Positions 1 through 9,405 of a stretch of 64,000 nucleotides of DNA are shown here, piece after piece. Both the position numbers and the translations under genes were made by a program. The stretch is from an uncultured Lachnospiraceae bacterium (GTDB taxonomy: Bacteria > Bacillota > Clostridia > Lachnospirales > Lachnospiraceae): positions 50,503 through 114,502 of the forward strand of contig CADAIL010000002.1 in the NCBI GenBank assembly GCA_902788035.1. The letters are read 5' to 3'. Positions within the stretch are counted from its first letter, which is position 1; each line of letters starts with the position of its first letter. Under the pieces are notes generated by a model. It searched no databases. It was not told the origin of the DNA and worked only from the letters and a program-made list of their open reading frames with translations.

Positions 1-1509
1 GAGTACGAGAGCTACATCGTCAATGATCTGCTGACATCCAAGCTTGATATTCTGAACAGCACCGCGATCGACCGCACGGACGAGACCTACCTCGCATGGA
101 CGCGGGACGAGACCATCACGCTGCGCCAGTATCTGACATACGCCGCCAGCAAGAACTGGATCGATATCTCAGTGTTCGCTACAGACGAGACCTATCTTGA
201 TTCAGCGGAAATCTACGCAAAGCTGTCGGAGTATATCGAAGACTATCTCTCGACGGACGTCGACTTCAGCAAAAAGCTGTACAAGTACCTGATCCAGCAG
301 GACCGGATCAGCGGCAGAACCATCATGAAGGTCCTGTATGATCAGGGCGCGTTCAGCAAGGACGACGGTTTCTACGATGCGTACATGGAAGGCGATTACG
401 ACACCTACGACCTCGTTCTGGCGAAGATCCACAACCTCTCGCTGAAGCCGTCCATGCTTGCCCTGGACCCCTGCTCGGGTTCAGCGGTCATCACGAGCCC
501 GAAGACCGGTGAGATCCTGGCCTGCGTAACTTACCCGGGCTATGACAATAACCGGCTCGCGAACAAGATGGACGTCGCTTATTACAACAAGCTTGCGGCA
601 GATAAGTCCAGACCGTTCTACAACAAGGCCACCCAGCAGACGACCGCCCCCGGATCGACTTTCAAGCTTGTGACAACGTCTGCGGGTCTCGAGGAAAAGG
701 TCATCACGCCGACGACGGAATTTAAGTGCACAGGTACGTTCGATCTCATCGAGACGCCGCTGAAATGCTGGTATACGCAGGGACACGGCACGCTGAATAT
801 CATCGGCGGCATTGCCAATTCCTGCAACGTCTTCTTCTCGAATGTCGCTTACCTCATGGGTATCAACGAGGAGGGCATATGGTCCGACTCGCTGTCCCTC
901 GGAAAGATACAGACATACGCGAAGATGTATAATCTCGACCTGAACTCCGGAATCGAGATCCCGGAGGCTACGCCCTCTGTAACAGACCAGTACGCGGTCC
1001 CGTCCTCCATCGGACAGGGAACGCACTCCTACACGACGACGCAGCTTGCCCGCTATGTGACGACGCTTGCAAATGGCGGAACATCCTACAACATCTCTCT
1101 GATCGATAAGATCACGGACGCTGCAGGCAATCTGATTCAGGACTATTCACCGACAGTGCAGAGCAAAGTCTCGATAAGCACCAACACGTGGAATATAATT
1201 CACGAGGGTATGCGGTCCGTTATCGCCGAAAAGGGAGAATTTGCCGGATTCCCGATCGATGTATCCGGTAAGACTGGTACGGCTCAGGAGTCGAAATCAA
1301 GGCCTTCCCACGCTCTGTTCGTCGGCTACGCGCCTTCGGAAGATCCGGAAATAGCTATCGCGGTCCGTATAGGAAACGGATATTCGTCCACCAACTCCAT
1401 GCTGGTGGCGCGAGATGTCATTCAGTACAGGTTCGGTCTGGCCGATGAGTCTTCGCTCATCACCGGTCAGGCGAGATCCGATTTTATCTCCTCGTCGCAG
1501 ACCGACTAA
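1..1509 (+). CDS. Class B penicillin-binding protein (transpeptidase), 5' end cut off by window
   Basis: The frame is open from base 1, so the N-terminus lies outside the window; 502 codons are visible. It is a D,D-transpeptidase that cross-links peptidoglycan outside the membrane. All three active-site motifs are present: SxxK (STFK, nt 655-666), SxN (SCN, nt 820-828) and KTG (nt 1270-1278). The GTG at 172 lies inside the gene and is not a credible start. The FtsW/RodA-type gene follows 15 bases later, the usual pairing of a class B PBP with its SEDS glycosyltransferase. Whether it serves elongation (PBP2-like) or division (FtsI-like) cannot be told without the N-terminus. Confidence 0.93.
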   Translation, partial: EYESYIVNDLLTSKLDILNSTAIDRTDETYLAWTRDETITLRQYLTYAASKNWIDISVFATDETYLDSAEIYAKLSEYIEDYLSTDVDFSKKLYKYLIQQDRISGRTIMKVLYDQGAFSKDDGFYDAYMEGDYDTYDLVLAKIHNLSLKPSMLALDPCSGSAVITSPKTGEILACVTYPGYDNNRLANKMDVAYYNKLAADKSRPFYNKATQQTTAPGSTFKLVTTSAGLEEKVITPTTEFKCTGTFDLIETPLKCWYTQGHGTLNIIGGIANSCNVFFSNVAYLMGINEEGIWSDSLSLGKIQTYAKMYNLDLNSGIEIPEATPSVTDQYAVPSSIGQGTHSYTTTQLARYVTTLANGGTSYNISLIDKITDAAGNLIQDYSPTVQSKVSISTNTWNIIHEGMRSVIAEKGEFAGFPIDVSGKTGTAQESKSRPSHALFVGYAPSEDPEIAIAVRIGNGYSSTNSMLVARDVIQYRFGLADESSLITGQARSDFISSSQTD

Positions 1510-1524
1510 CGGAGGCTTAGTTTC

Positions 1525-2691
1525 ATGTGGAGACAGTATAAACTCAAAGATTACAACTTTAGACTGATCATCTGGCTCGTGACCCTCTCGACGCTCGGCG
1601 TCCTGCTCGTAGGCTCCGCCGAGCCTTCGCTGCAGGGAAGACAGCTTGCAGGCGTCATGCTCGGCCTTTCCATTATGTTCATCATATCTCTGACGGATTT
1701 TTCCTGGATCATGAACTTCTACTGGATCGGTTACGGCTTCAATATCCTGCTGCTCCTTCTGGTCATTGTCCTCGGCTATAACGCCGGCGGCGCCACGAGA
1801 TGGATCACGATCGCGGGTCTGCGTTTTCAGCCCGTCGAGCTCACCAAGATCATTCTGGTCGTCTTTTTCTCTAAATATCTCATGGAGAATGAGAATGATG
1901 TAAACAAACCGAGAATGATCCTTCGAACCGCGGGCCTCATAGGCTTTCCCCTGATCCTGGTATTCCTGCAGCCGGACCTTAAAAACACTCTGACGATTAC
2001 CGTTATTTTCAGTATTCTGTATTATGTTGCTGGTCTCAGCTACAAAATCATCGGCGGAGTCCTCACGGTCATCATTGTTCTCGGATTCGGCTTCATGGCT
2101 ATTGTCACACAACCGAACCAGCATCTGATCCGTGATTATCAGCGCCAGCGAATCATGGCCTTCTTAAACCCGGATCTCGATGAGTACAACGACGACAGAA
2201 CTCAGCAAAACAACTCCGTCACCGCTATCGGCAGCGGCATGCTGACCGGTAAGGGACTGAATAATTCGGACGTATCTTCTGCAAATAAAGGCAACTTTAT
2301 TCCCGAAGTCCAAACCGACTTTATCTTTGCGGTAGCGGGAGAGGAGCTCGGCTTCCTGGGGAGCGCGGGTATCATAATCCTGCTTTTGCTCATCGTCCTC
2401 GAATGTCTGATTACGAGCAGAAAGGCGAAAGATCTCTCAGGTAAACTGCTATGCTGCGGCATAGCCTCCATCGTCGCGATTCAAAGTTTTATCAACATAG
2501 GCGTCGCGACGAGAATGCTTCCGAACACCGGCACACCGCTGCCTTTCGTCAGCTACGGTCTGACCTCACTTGTCAGCTTATACATCGGTATGGGAATGGT
2601 CCTCAACGTGGGCTTGCAGACCCGTATACAGGTAGCGAAGCCACGGAGACGTCCCAAGGAAGATACGAGGAGGCGCTTATACTATGGCTGA
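1525..2691 (+). CDS. SEDS peptidoglycan glycosyltransferase, FtsW/RodA/SpoVE family
   Basis: 388 residues, almost entirely hydrophobic, fitting about ten membrane spans. The family signature around residues 255-275 (FIPEVQTDFIF followed by GEELGFLG) and the C-terminal PFVSYG motif identify a SEDS protein, which polymerises lipid II glycan strands. The ATG is preceded by a GGAGG site at 1511-1515. It sits directly behind a class B PBP, its expected partner. The C-terminal tail is Arg/Lys-rich. The sequence alone does not separate RodA from FtsW; being paired with one PBP outside a division cluster slightly favours a RodA-like role. Confidence 0.92.
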   Translation: MWRQYKLKDYNFRLIIWLVTLSTLGVLLVGSAEPSLQGRQLAGVMLGLSIMFIISLTDFSWIMNFYWIGYGFNILLLLLVIVLGYNAGGATRWITIAGLRFQPVELTKIILVVFFSKYLMENENDVNKPRMILRTAGLIGFPLILVFLQPDLKNTLTITVIFSILYYVAGLSYKIIGGVLTVIIVLGFGFMAIVTQPNQHLIRDYQRQRIMAFLNPDLDEYNDDRTQQNNSVTAIGSGMLTGKGLNNSDVSSANKGNFIPEVQTDFIFAVAGEELGFLGSAGIIILLLLIVLECLITSRKAKDLSGKLLCCGIASIVAIQSFINIGVATRMLPNTGTPLPFVSYGLTSLVSLYIGMGMVLNVGLQTRIQVAKPRRRPKEDTRRRLYYG

Positions 2692-4093
2692 TACTTTTGA
2701 AAATGAAAATATGAACGCGGAGGATATCGACTACACCGCATCCGCTGATGACGCCCCTGCCGCTTCCTCTGATTCCGGTACTGCAGCTCCTTCGAACCCC
2801 CCGGCAGATGAAACTGCCTCCGACGATTTGCAGCCGGAAGAGTCTGATTCGGATGATCCGCAGGCGGAGTCCGCTCCCAATGAAGAATCCGCCGGCGCAG
2901 AAGCAGCAAGACCTGCCAGAAAAAAGAAACGTCCGGCAGGTAAAAAGCCCCCTATGAAAAAAGGCGGAAAAAAAGGAAAGAAGAAAAACAGCAAGTGGAA
3001 AAACAGCAGAGCAGCGAAATCACTGCGCTACGCCGCTTCGACGATCCTTGCAAATATTAAGGGTGCCCTGCACAAACTGCGGAAGAGTATGCGGAGGAAC
3101 CGGCGAGTATTTGCGACCGTCATCCTTCTGGCTATTCTTTTTTTCGGTACCATTGCAGGCCTCACGGCTGTGTATATTATTCATAAATCTGATGATCTGC
3201 CCATGCCGATGCTGTACTCCAACGAGACGATGGCCTATCAGAGCACGACTGAGGCAGCACTCGAGACGGACAAAGCTTTCACCTTCTCAATCTGTACGGG
3301 CAAAGACGATATAGGGAACGAAAACATTAACCTCAAAGAGGGAGAATCCGGCGCGCTTTTCGATCTCGAAGGGCGGGAAATCCTCTTTGCGAGACACATG
3401 TATGATAAAGTTTATCCCGCATCGATCACAAAGATCATGACAGCCATCCTCACACTTAAATACGGAGACATGGACGAGACTGTCACTATCAACTGGCGCG
3501 ATCTGGAACTCGAGGCGGGCTCCCAGGTCGTCGGTCTCAAGATCGGAGATAAGGTCACCGTCCGAGAGCTGCTCTGCGGTGTACTGGTCCACTCCGGCAA
3601 CGATTGTGCCATGGCTCTTGCCCGGCACATTGGCGGCACGACTGAAAACTTCGTAAAAATGATGAACAGCGAACTTCAGGAGATCGGCGCGACCGGAACT
3701 CATTTCGTAAATCCGACAGGTCTGCACAGTGTCGACCATTATACAACAGTCTACGACATCTACCTCATGCTCAACGAAGCTGTCAGCTACAGTGATTTCA
3801 AGAGCATCATGCAGATCCCTGTCTATAACCTGAACTACACGGACAAGGACGGGAACGAGAAGAACATCAACTTCGACGCGACTGACCAGTACCTGACCGG
3901 AGAGACTAAACCGCCGAAGAATGTAGTCGTCCTCGGCGGAAAGACGGGAACGACAGACGCTGCCGGCCACTGTCTGGCAATCATGTCCCAGAACGCTTTC
4001 GGACAGCCCTATATCTCCATCATTGTGGGAGCAAAGACGACTGACGATCTGTACACGGATATGAATCAGCTGCTATCGGAAATCAATGATTAA
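2684..4093 (+). CDS. D-alanyl-D-alanine carboxypeptidase (peptidase S11) with long acidic/basic N-terminus
   Basis: 469 residues. The catalytic S11 domain trims the terminal D-Ala from stem peptides. It has SxxK (SITK, S247/K250), SGN (S304) and KTG (K420). Unusually, about 140 residues precede the single membrane span (about 142-166): first a Ser/Pro/Asp/Glu-rich stretch, then a Lys/Arg/Gly-rich stretch. This predicts a cytoplasmic disordered tail and an extracellular enzyme, rather than the signal-peptide arrangement usual for DacA. The ATG overlaps the end of the SEDS gene by 8 bases, implying translational coupling, with an AGGAGG site just upstream. Confidence 0.9.
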   Translation: MADTFENENMNAEDIDYTASADDAPAASSDSGTAAPSNPPADETASDDLQPEESDSDDPQAESAPNEESAGAEAARPARKKKRPAGKKPPMKKGGKKGKKKNSKWKNSRAAKSLRYAASTILANIKGALHKLRKSMRRNRRVFATVILLAILFFGTIAGLTAVYIIHKSDDLPMPMLYSNETMAYQSTTEAALETDKAFTFSICTGKDDIGNENINLKEGESGALFDLEGREILFARHMYDKVYPASITKIMTAILTLKYGDMDETVTINWRDLELEAGSQVVGLKIGDKVTVRELLCGVLVHSGNDCAMALARHIGGTTENFVKMMNSELQEIGATGTHFVNPTGLHSVDHYTTVYDIYLMLNEAVSYSDFKSIMQIPVYNLNYTDKDGNEKNINFDATDQYLTGETKPPKNVVVLGGKTGTTDAAGHCLAIMSQNAFGQPYISIIVGAKTTDDLYTDMNQLLSEIND

Positions 4094-4135
4094 CATACCG
4101 AACAGGCCGGCTGATACCGGACAGACAATCTGACC

Positions 4136-4164
4136 TTGTATTTTAAAGCGCAATATTCTATAAT
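4136..4164 (+). promoter_or_regulatory. SigmaA-type promoter for the P-loop gene
   Basis: TTGTAT (4136-4141), a 17-base spacer and a perfect TATAAT (4159-4164). It would give a 5' leader of about 125 bases before the gene at 4297. Confidence 0.7.
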
Positions 4165-4296
4165 TGATATATCAACAAACTGCGTTAACACGATAGTTTA
4201 TACTTTGAACAGAATCGTACGCCCATTGTACAGGGATGAACGGACGCTTTTATTCAAAGAGAACAGCTAAGAACTAAATAAAGGAGGATAACGGAT

Positions 4297-4725
4297 ATGG
4301 TTCGTTTAATTGTTGGTAATAAAGGAAAGGGAAAGACAACAGAGATTCTGGCCAAGGCGAACAACTCCATCAAGGAAGCAACCGGAAGCGTTGTTTATCT
4401 TGATAAGAGCAGCAAGCACATGTATGATCTTCACAGGAACATTCGTCTGATTGATGTATCCCGTTTCCCGATTGCGAACAGCGAACAGTTCGTTGGCTTT
4501 GTATGCGGTATTATTTCCCAGGATCACGATCTGCAGGAAATGTATCTCGACGGTTTTCTCAAATGCACGAAGCTCGGTGAAGACGACATCGACGAGATCA
4601 ATGCGACGATCACTGAACTCGATGCCGTGAGCACAGAATTCAATATCGATTTCTACATCTCAGCCACCATTGATGTGGACTCGCTCGTGCCGGCACTCAA
4701 GGAGAGAGTCGTAGCCGCGCTGTAA
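4297..4725 (+). CDS. Small P-loop protein of unknown function
   Basis: 142 residues with a GGAGG site upstream. A Walker A-like loop (GNKGKGKTT, residues 7-15) opens the protein, so it probably binds a nucleotide. The rest looks like a compact alpha/beta fold: a hydrophobic strand (VVYLD), a central segment with conserved-looking YLDGF, and a final ISATID strand. It is far too short for a full AAA or helicase unit. Similar short clostridial proteins are often labelled 'PilT' in databases, but nothing here indicates pilus function. It has its own promoter between wall genes and the HlyD-SepF group. Function unknown. Confidence 0.75.
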   Translation: MVRLIVGNKGKGKTTEILAKANNSIKEATGSVVYLDKSSKHMYDLHRNIRLIDVSRFPIANSEQFVGFVCGIISQDHDLQEMYLDGFLKCTKLGEDDIDEINATITELDAVSTEFNIDFYISATIDVDSLVPALKERVVAAL

Positions 4726-4757
4726 GACCGGCAGAAGAATTACATAGTTACTAAAAC

Positions 4758-4787
4758 GGGGCTGCCGCATGAATATGCGACAGCCCC
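4758..4787. terminator. GC-rich hairpin after the P-loop gene (weak terminator)
   Basis: GGGGCTG (4758-4764) pairs with CAGCCCC (4781-4787), and inside it GCAT pairs with ATGC around a GAAT loop. No T-run follows on the + strand; the - strand has CGTTTTAG. It sits 25 bases before the next start codon, so it may be an attenuator or an mRNA-end stabiliser. Its stem belongs to the GGCTGCCGCA hairpin family seen elsewhere in the window. Confidence 0.5.
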
Positions 4788-4811
4788 TGCTTGGAAACAC
4801 GGAGGAAGGGT

Positions 4812-6209
4812 TTGAATTATTTCCGTAACGGCAACACAAAAAAGAGACGACCCGGACGGCCGCCGATCTGGCAGAATTTCACGCCAAGCATCGGGACCGT
4901 TCTTTTCGGTGCTGTTTTTCTTTATATTGTCATAAGTCTTGTGCTGTATCTCACGACCAGCCATGTAAAATCCTTTCAGGTGACCTCCGGTCCTCTTGCC
5001 AAGAACAGGACCTATACCGGTCTGGCAATCAGAGAAGAGCAGCTTGTCACAGCTGATTCCGCGGGCTACGTGACCTATTACGCAAGGGCCAACACCCGCG
5101 TCAAGCAGTACGGTGCTGTGTACTCTGTGAGTTCGGCAAAAAACACAGAAGCGACATCTGAACTCTCGGCGGGAATGCTTGAGAGCATCCGTCAGGATAC
5201 ACAGAATTTCGCCGTAAACTATGATCCCGTAAATTTCCACGATACATACTCATTCAAGTACAAAGTGGAGGGGGATGTTCTCGACAACACGATTGAGATG
5301 ACGGAAGAGTACCAGAAGTTTGCAGGATCCAGCGCTATGACGATCGGCTCCCAGACTATCAGCACCTCCCCTGTCGACGGAATTGTTTCCTATACTCTGG
5401 ACGGTTATGAGACTTATGATCTGGGCAATATAAAGGCGTCTGATTTGGATCAGAAATCCTACTCTGAGCAGGATCTCAAGACTCAGGGTCAGATCAAAGC
5501 CGGTCAGAATGTATATAAGCTGATAACATCCGAGAACTGGTCACTTATTATCCCTTTGACATCCAAGCAGATCGTACAGCTCACAGACCGCAATCAGATC
5601 AGAGTCAAATTTCTGAGCGACGGAGTCACACAGCTGGCTGATTTCTCTATCCTGACAATGGATGACGGCAGCTACTACGGAAAGCTTGATTTTTCTACAG
5701 GCATGCTGCGCTATATTGACAACCGCTTTATCGATATCGAACTGGTAACAAATACATCGACCGGACTCAAAGTCCCGGTCACATCCATTGTCTCCAAAGA
5801 GTTTTTCACAATTCCGATATCATACTCCACAAAGGGCGGAGATACAGGCTCGGTCGGTTTCCTGAAAGTCACAAAAGACAATGCAGGCAACGAGACGACA
5901 GTCTTCACCACGACTACGCTGTATGACAAGCGTGATGACAAGTATTATGTGGACAGCACTGACTTCAAAGAAGGAGATATCATAATAAAGGACGGGACGT
6001 CCCAGGACCGTTACATTGTCCGCCAGACAAGTACGCTCGAAGGCGTATACAATATGAACAAGGGCTACGCTGTATTCCGCAAAGTAAATATCATCGACAA
6101 GAACGAGGAATTCTGTCTTGTGGAAGCGGGTACGCGCTATGGAATTTCACAGTTCGACTATATAGTAAGGAACGGAAGCGATGTCAAAGAATCTGACATA
6201 ACAGCCTGA
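4812..6209 (+). CDS. HlyD-like membrane-anchored protein
   Basis: 465 residues from a TTG start at 4812, chosen because GGAGGAAGG at 4801-4809 is well placed for it; an in-frame TTG at 4791 has no such site. A basic N-terminus is followed by one membrane span (about residues 27-47), then an extracellular part with beta-rich segments resembling the lipoyl-like/barrel halves of HlyD-type adaptor proteins. No ABC or RND transporter gene is nearby, so an export role is not supported by context. It is followed by yggS and sepF, a neighbourhood tied to cell division in Firmicutes. Confidence 0.7.
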   Translation: MNYFRNGNTKKRRPGRPPIWQNFTPSIGTVLFGAVFLYIVISLVLYLTTSHVKSFQVTSGPLAKNRTYTGLAIREEQLVTADSAGYVTYYARANTRVKQYGAVYSVSSAKNTEATSELSAGMLESIRQDTQNFAVNYDPVNFHDTYSFKYKVEGDVLDNTIEMTEEYQKFAGSSAMTIGSQTISTSPVDGIVSYTLDGYETYDLGNIKASDLDQKSYSEQDLKTQGQIKAGQNVYKLITSENWSLIIPLTSKQIVQLTDRNQIRVKFLSDGVTQLADFSILTMDDGSYYGKLDFSTGMLRYIDNRFIDIELVTNTSTGLKVPVTSIVSKEFFTIPISYSTKGGDTGSVGFLKVTKDNAGNETTVFTTTTLYDKRDDKYYVDSTDFKEGDIIIKDGTSQDRYIVRQTSTLEGVYNMNKGYAVFRKVNIIDKNEEFCLVEAGTRYGISQFDYIVRNGSDVKESDITA

Positions 6210-6274
6210 TGTAATTCTAAATTCCGGTATCCGCAGTAATCACCATCTTCATTGAAAAACAAAGGGAAAGAACA

Positions 6275-6970
6275 ATGTTAGCCGAAAATCTTAAAGCTGT
6301 ACAAAAGAAAATTAAGGAAGCCTGCCAAAGATCCGGAAGGTCAGCGGAAGATGTCACGCTGGTCGCAGTCAGCAAGACTAAGCCCAACGAGATGATTGAA
6401 GAGCTCTACGCAGCCGGCCACCGGGATTTTGGCGAGAATTATATTCAGGAGCTCCGCGCAAAGCATGAAGCGCTGCCAAAGGATATCCGCTGGCATATGA
6501 TCGGTCATCTGCAGCGAAACAAGGTGAAATATATTGCCGAGTACATCACTATGATTCATTCAGTTGATACTTTTGAGCTCGCTCAGACAATCGAAAAAGA
6601 GGCCGCAAAGCATGACCGTGTCATTCCTGTTCTGATAGAGGTCAACGTGGCAGGCGAAGATACCAAGTACGGAGTACGGCCCGAAGACGCGGAAGCGCTC
6701 ATAGAAAGGATTTCACATTTGCCCCATGTCAGAGTATCAGGGCTCATGACAAGCGCGCCGTATGTCGAAAATCCTGAGGAGGACCGCATATACTTCCGCA
6801 ATTTGCGTAATTTAAGTGTTGACATAGAAGATAAAAAACTCGATAATGTAACAGTGGGTGCCCTCAGCATGGGCATGTCCAATGACTACGAAATTGCTGT
6901 TGAAGAGGGCTCTACCATGGTCCGTGTCGGTACCAGCATTTTCGGGGAGAGAGATTATTCGAAGAAATAA
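6275..6970 (+). CDS. yggS: YggS/PLPBP-family pyridoxal phosphate homeostasis protein
   Basis: 231 residues, normal family length. A single TIM-barrel PLP-binding protein with the PLP lysine in VSKTKP (K34), the GENYIQE segment and the C-terminal GTSIFGERDY phosphate-binding loop. The family balances cellular PLP rather than catalysing a known reaction. An AAAGGGAAAG site precedes the ATG. sepF follows after 16 bases, the conserved ylmE-ylmF order of Gram-positive division clusters. Confidence 0.92.
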   Translation: MLAENLKAVQKKIKEACQRSGRSAEDVTLVAVSKTKPNEMIEELYAAGHRDFGENYIQELRAKHEALPKDIRWHMIGHLQRNKVKYIAEYITMIHSVDTFELAQTIEKEAAKHDRVIPVLIEVNVAGEDTKYGVRPEDAEALIERISHLPHVRVSGLMTSAPYVENPEEDRIYFRNLRNLSVDIEDKKLDNVTVGALSMGMSNDYEIAVEEGSTMVRVGTSIFGERDYSKK

Positions 6971-6986
6971 GAACGGAGATCGGAAC

Positions 6987-7676
6987 ATGGGATTTTTTGA
7001 TAGATTTCTTGACGCAATCAGACTGAATGATGATTACGATGACGACGAATTCTACGACGACGAGGAAGAAGATTTCGACGATGATTATGACGAGTACGAA
7101 GAGGAAAAGCCAAAGAAACGCTTCTTCGACAAATTCACGAAAAAATCCGATGACGATGATTATGACGATGACGATTTCGCAGATGATGACGATGATGATA
7201 TAGACGATTACGAGGAATCGGCAAGGGTTTCCAGAAGGAACATGAGCCAAAGCTCCGCATCGATCCAGAACACAAGGCAGACGGCAGCCAAAGCCAGAAG
7301 AGATCGTGAGCGGGAGATGCGCGAACGCGAGAAGGCCGCGAAGAAAGCCAAACCTGCTAAGAACAAGAAAGGCAGTCAGGCTCAGATGGGTCTCAACGTA
7401 ATCAGACCCTCTTCTATGGAAGACACGAAAGATATCGCGGATATCTTAAAAGAGTCAAGACCTGTCGTCCTGAATCTTGAAGGGATCGATATCGATATGG
7501 CTCAGCGTATCATTGATTTCACATGCGGTGTATGCTACGCACTGGACGGCGACCTTAAGATTGTATCCAATTACATTTACCTGATCACGCCTGACGGAGT
7601 TGACACATACGGCGATGTACAGAGCATTCTTGACGGAAGTGATTTTGAGATTCCTTCCATGAGATCCCCGTATTAA
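6987..7676 (+). CDS. sepF: Cell division protein SepF
   Basis: 229 residues from ATG 6987, chosen because it restores the canonical SepF N-terminus MGFFDRFLDAIRL, an amphipathic membrane-binding helix, and has GGAG at 6975-6978. A very long Asp/Glu/Tyr-rich linker (about residues 15-75) and a Lys/Arg/Ala stretch lead to the SepF core (about 135-225), which carries the VVLNLEG and DFTCG segments. SepF tethers FtsZ filaments to the membrane. The linker is longer and more acidic than in Bacillus. Confidence 0.92.
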   Translation: MGFFDRFLDAIRLNDDYDDDEFYDDEEEDFDDDYDEYEEEKPKKRFFDKFTKKSDDDDYDDDDFADDDDDDIDDYEESARVSRRNMSQSSASIQNTRQTAAKARRDREREMREREKAAKKAKPAKNKKGSQAQMGLNVIRPSSMEDTKDIADILKESRPVVLNLEGIDIDMAQRIIDFTCGVCYALDGDLKIVSNYIYLITPDGVDTYGDVQSILDGSDFEIPSMRSPY

Positions 7677-7687
7677 TATGATTTATT

Positions 7688-7722
7688 GAGCATCAGTGAT
7701 CATTTCCCTGATGCTCTTTTAT
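7688..7722 (+). terminator. Rho-independent terminator after sepF
   Basis: Perfect 9-bp stem GAGCATCAG (7688-7696) / CTGATGCTC (7708-7716) followed by TTTTATT. It ends the HlyD-yggS-sepF unit. Confidence 0.85.
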
Positions 7723-7819
7723 TGTTCAGCGGATATTCGCTTTTACCCGCAGGGCATGAAGGCTCCTGCAGCAGAACACCCCCGCCTCCGGGCGAGACTG
7801 AAAAGACGGAGAGAAGTAT

Positions 7820-8890
7820 ATGTCACCGGTTTATTATGATAATACATTTGACAGGCTGAACGAAGCCTATGAGAATTCAAAGATACGTTCAAAGCGCGTG
7901 TGTATCGTAGGCGACACGAATACCGCTCCGCTTTATGCCGAGGCCGTAGAAAAGGCCATAAACAGTCATTTTGATGAAGTCTTCATTTTTACCTTCAAAG
8001 CGGGTGAGGAACACAAAAACCTCGGCTCCATTGAGGAGCTGTATGCATTCCTGCTCGAGCATCATTTTGACCGTCATGATTCACTGCTTGCCCTCGGCGG
8101 CGGTGTTGTCGGCGATATGACAGGCTTTGCCGCAGCCACATACAAAAGAGGCATCTCCTTCGTTCAAGTCCCCACGACACTGCTGGCTATGGTAGATTCC
8201 AGCATTGGCGGTAAGACAGGCGTTGATTTCATGGGATATAAGAATATGGTCGGCGCTTTCCACATGCCGGAATTCGTCTACGAAAATCCGTCAGTCCTCA
8301 GAACACTTGACGACGATCAGTTCGCGTCCGGCATGGGAGAGGTCCTCAAATCAGCCCTTCTCGGCGACGAAGAGTTCTTCGAGTGGATCCTCGACAATAT
8401 GGACGGCATCATTGAACATGAGCCGGAGACCATACTTGAAATGGTACGCAGGACTGCGGATATAAAACTCTCTATTGTCGAGAGAGATCCCACCGAGAAA
8501 GGTGAGAGAGCCCTTCTTAATCTCGGCCATACAATAGGCCACGCAATAGAAAAGTACATGAACTTCAACATGTCTCACGGCAAATGTGTCGCTCTCGGAT
8601 GCATCGCCGCTGCCGCGATCAGCGAAAAGCGAGGCTTTCTCGGTACCGATGAGCTGTTTGAGATCCGTGATATGTGCGTAGCCTTTGACCTCCCGATGTT
8701 CGCGGACGGCATCAATAATGATGAGATTCTCAGGATCACAAAAGAGGACAAGAAGATGGCAGCCGGCAAAATCCGCTTCATTCTCCTTGACAGAATCGGT
8801 CACGCCTTCATCTGTGACGATCTGACAGACGAAGACCTGCTGGCCGGCATAAAATTTATAAACGGAGACGAAATATCTTACGAGGATTGA
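7820..8890 (+). CDS. aroB: 3-dehydroquinate synthase
   Basis: 356 residues, the usual length. It converts DAHP to 3-dehydroquinate, the second step of the shikimate pathway. Visible are the NAD-binding GGGVVGDMTGF loop, VPTTLLAMVDSSIGGKTGV, the metal ligand region GEVLKSALL and the two zinc histidines in GHTIGHAIE and SHGKCVALG. An AGAGAAG site precedes the ATG. It begins an aroB-lspA-rluD run with tight spacing. Confidence 0.96.
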   Translation: MSPVYYDNTFDRLNEAYENSKIRSKRVCIVGDTNTAPLYAEAVEKAINSHFDEVFIFTFKAGEEHKNLGSIEELYAFLLEHHFDRHDSLLALGGGVVGDMTGFAAATYKRGISFVQVPTTLLAMVDSSIGGKTGVDFMGYKNMVGAFHMPEFVYENPSVLRTLDDDQFASGMGEVLKSALLGDEEFFEWILDNMDGIIEHEPETILEMVRRTADIKLSIVERDPTEKGERALLNLGHTIGHAIEKYMNFNMSHGKCVALGCIAAAAISEKRGFLGTDELFEIRDMCVAFDLPMFADGINNDEILRITKEDKKMAAGKIRFILLDRIGHAFICDDLTDEDLLAGIKFINGDEISYED

Positions 8891-8892
8891 TT

Positions 8893-9405
8893 ATGGACAA
8901 GACTTCATTTGCAGGAAAGGCTGTGGCTTTGGCATCTGTTGCCGCGCTGACTCTGCTCGACCAGATTACAAAGATACTTGCTGCTGACCGCCTGGCGGAT
9001 GGTCCCTTCGTGATCATCCCCGGTGTATTCGAGCTCAGATATCTGGAAAACCGGGGCGCAGCCTTCGGCATGTTGCAGAATCAGCGGGTATTCTTCCTGG
9101 TGCTGACAGTTGCGTTTCTCGCAATCATCACATATATATATTTGAGGATACCCGCCGACCGGAAATATCTGCCCCTCCGGATTCTTTCGATCGTCGTGAC
9201 CGCAGGAGCAATCGGCAACTTCATCGACCGGCTTATACTTGTATATGTCAGAGATTTCCTGTACTTTTCTCTGATTGATTTTCCGATTTTCAATGTCGCA
9301 GACATATATGTCACGGTATCTGCCTTCGCATTCTTTCTGCTGATTCTCGTTTATTATAAAGATTCGGATCTGGAATTCCTCTCCGACAAAAAGGACACCG
9401 AATAA
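8893..9405 (+). CDS. lspA: Lipoprotein signal peptidase (signal peptidase II)
   Basis: 170 residues from ATG 8893. CGAGGA (8881-8886) is 6 bases upstream, which favours this ATG over the TTG at 8887. Four membrane spans. The two catalytic aspartates lie in GNFIDR and FNVAD, and the NRGAAFG motif is present. The enzyme cleaves prolipoproteins after lipidation. The start follows the aroB stop by two bases and the stop overlaps the next ATG. Confidence 0.95.
   Translation: MDKTSFAGKAVALASVAALTLLDQITKILAADRLADGPFVIIPGVFELRYLENRGAAFGMLQNQRVFFLVLTVAFLAIITYIYLRIPADRKYLPLRILSIVVTAGAIGNFIDRLILVYVRDFLYFSLIDFPIFNVADIYVTVSAFAFFLLILVYYKDSDLEFLSDKKDTE

Noticed and set aside
3287..3970. 227-codon - strand frame opposite the carboxypeptidase
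   Set aside because: Complement of a gene with intact catalytic motifs; no start signals.
4791..4811. TTG start at 4791 for the HlyD-like gene
   Set aside because: Overlaps the hairpin end and has no ribosome site; TTG 4812 has a strong one.
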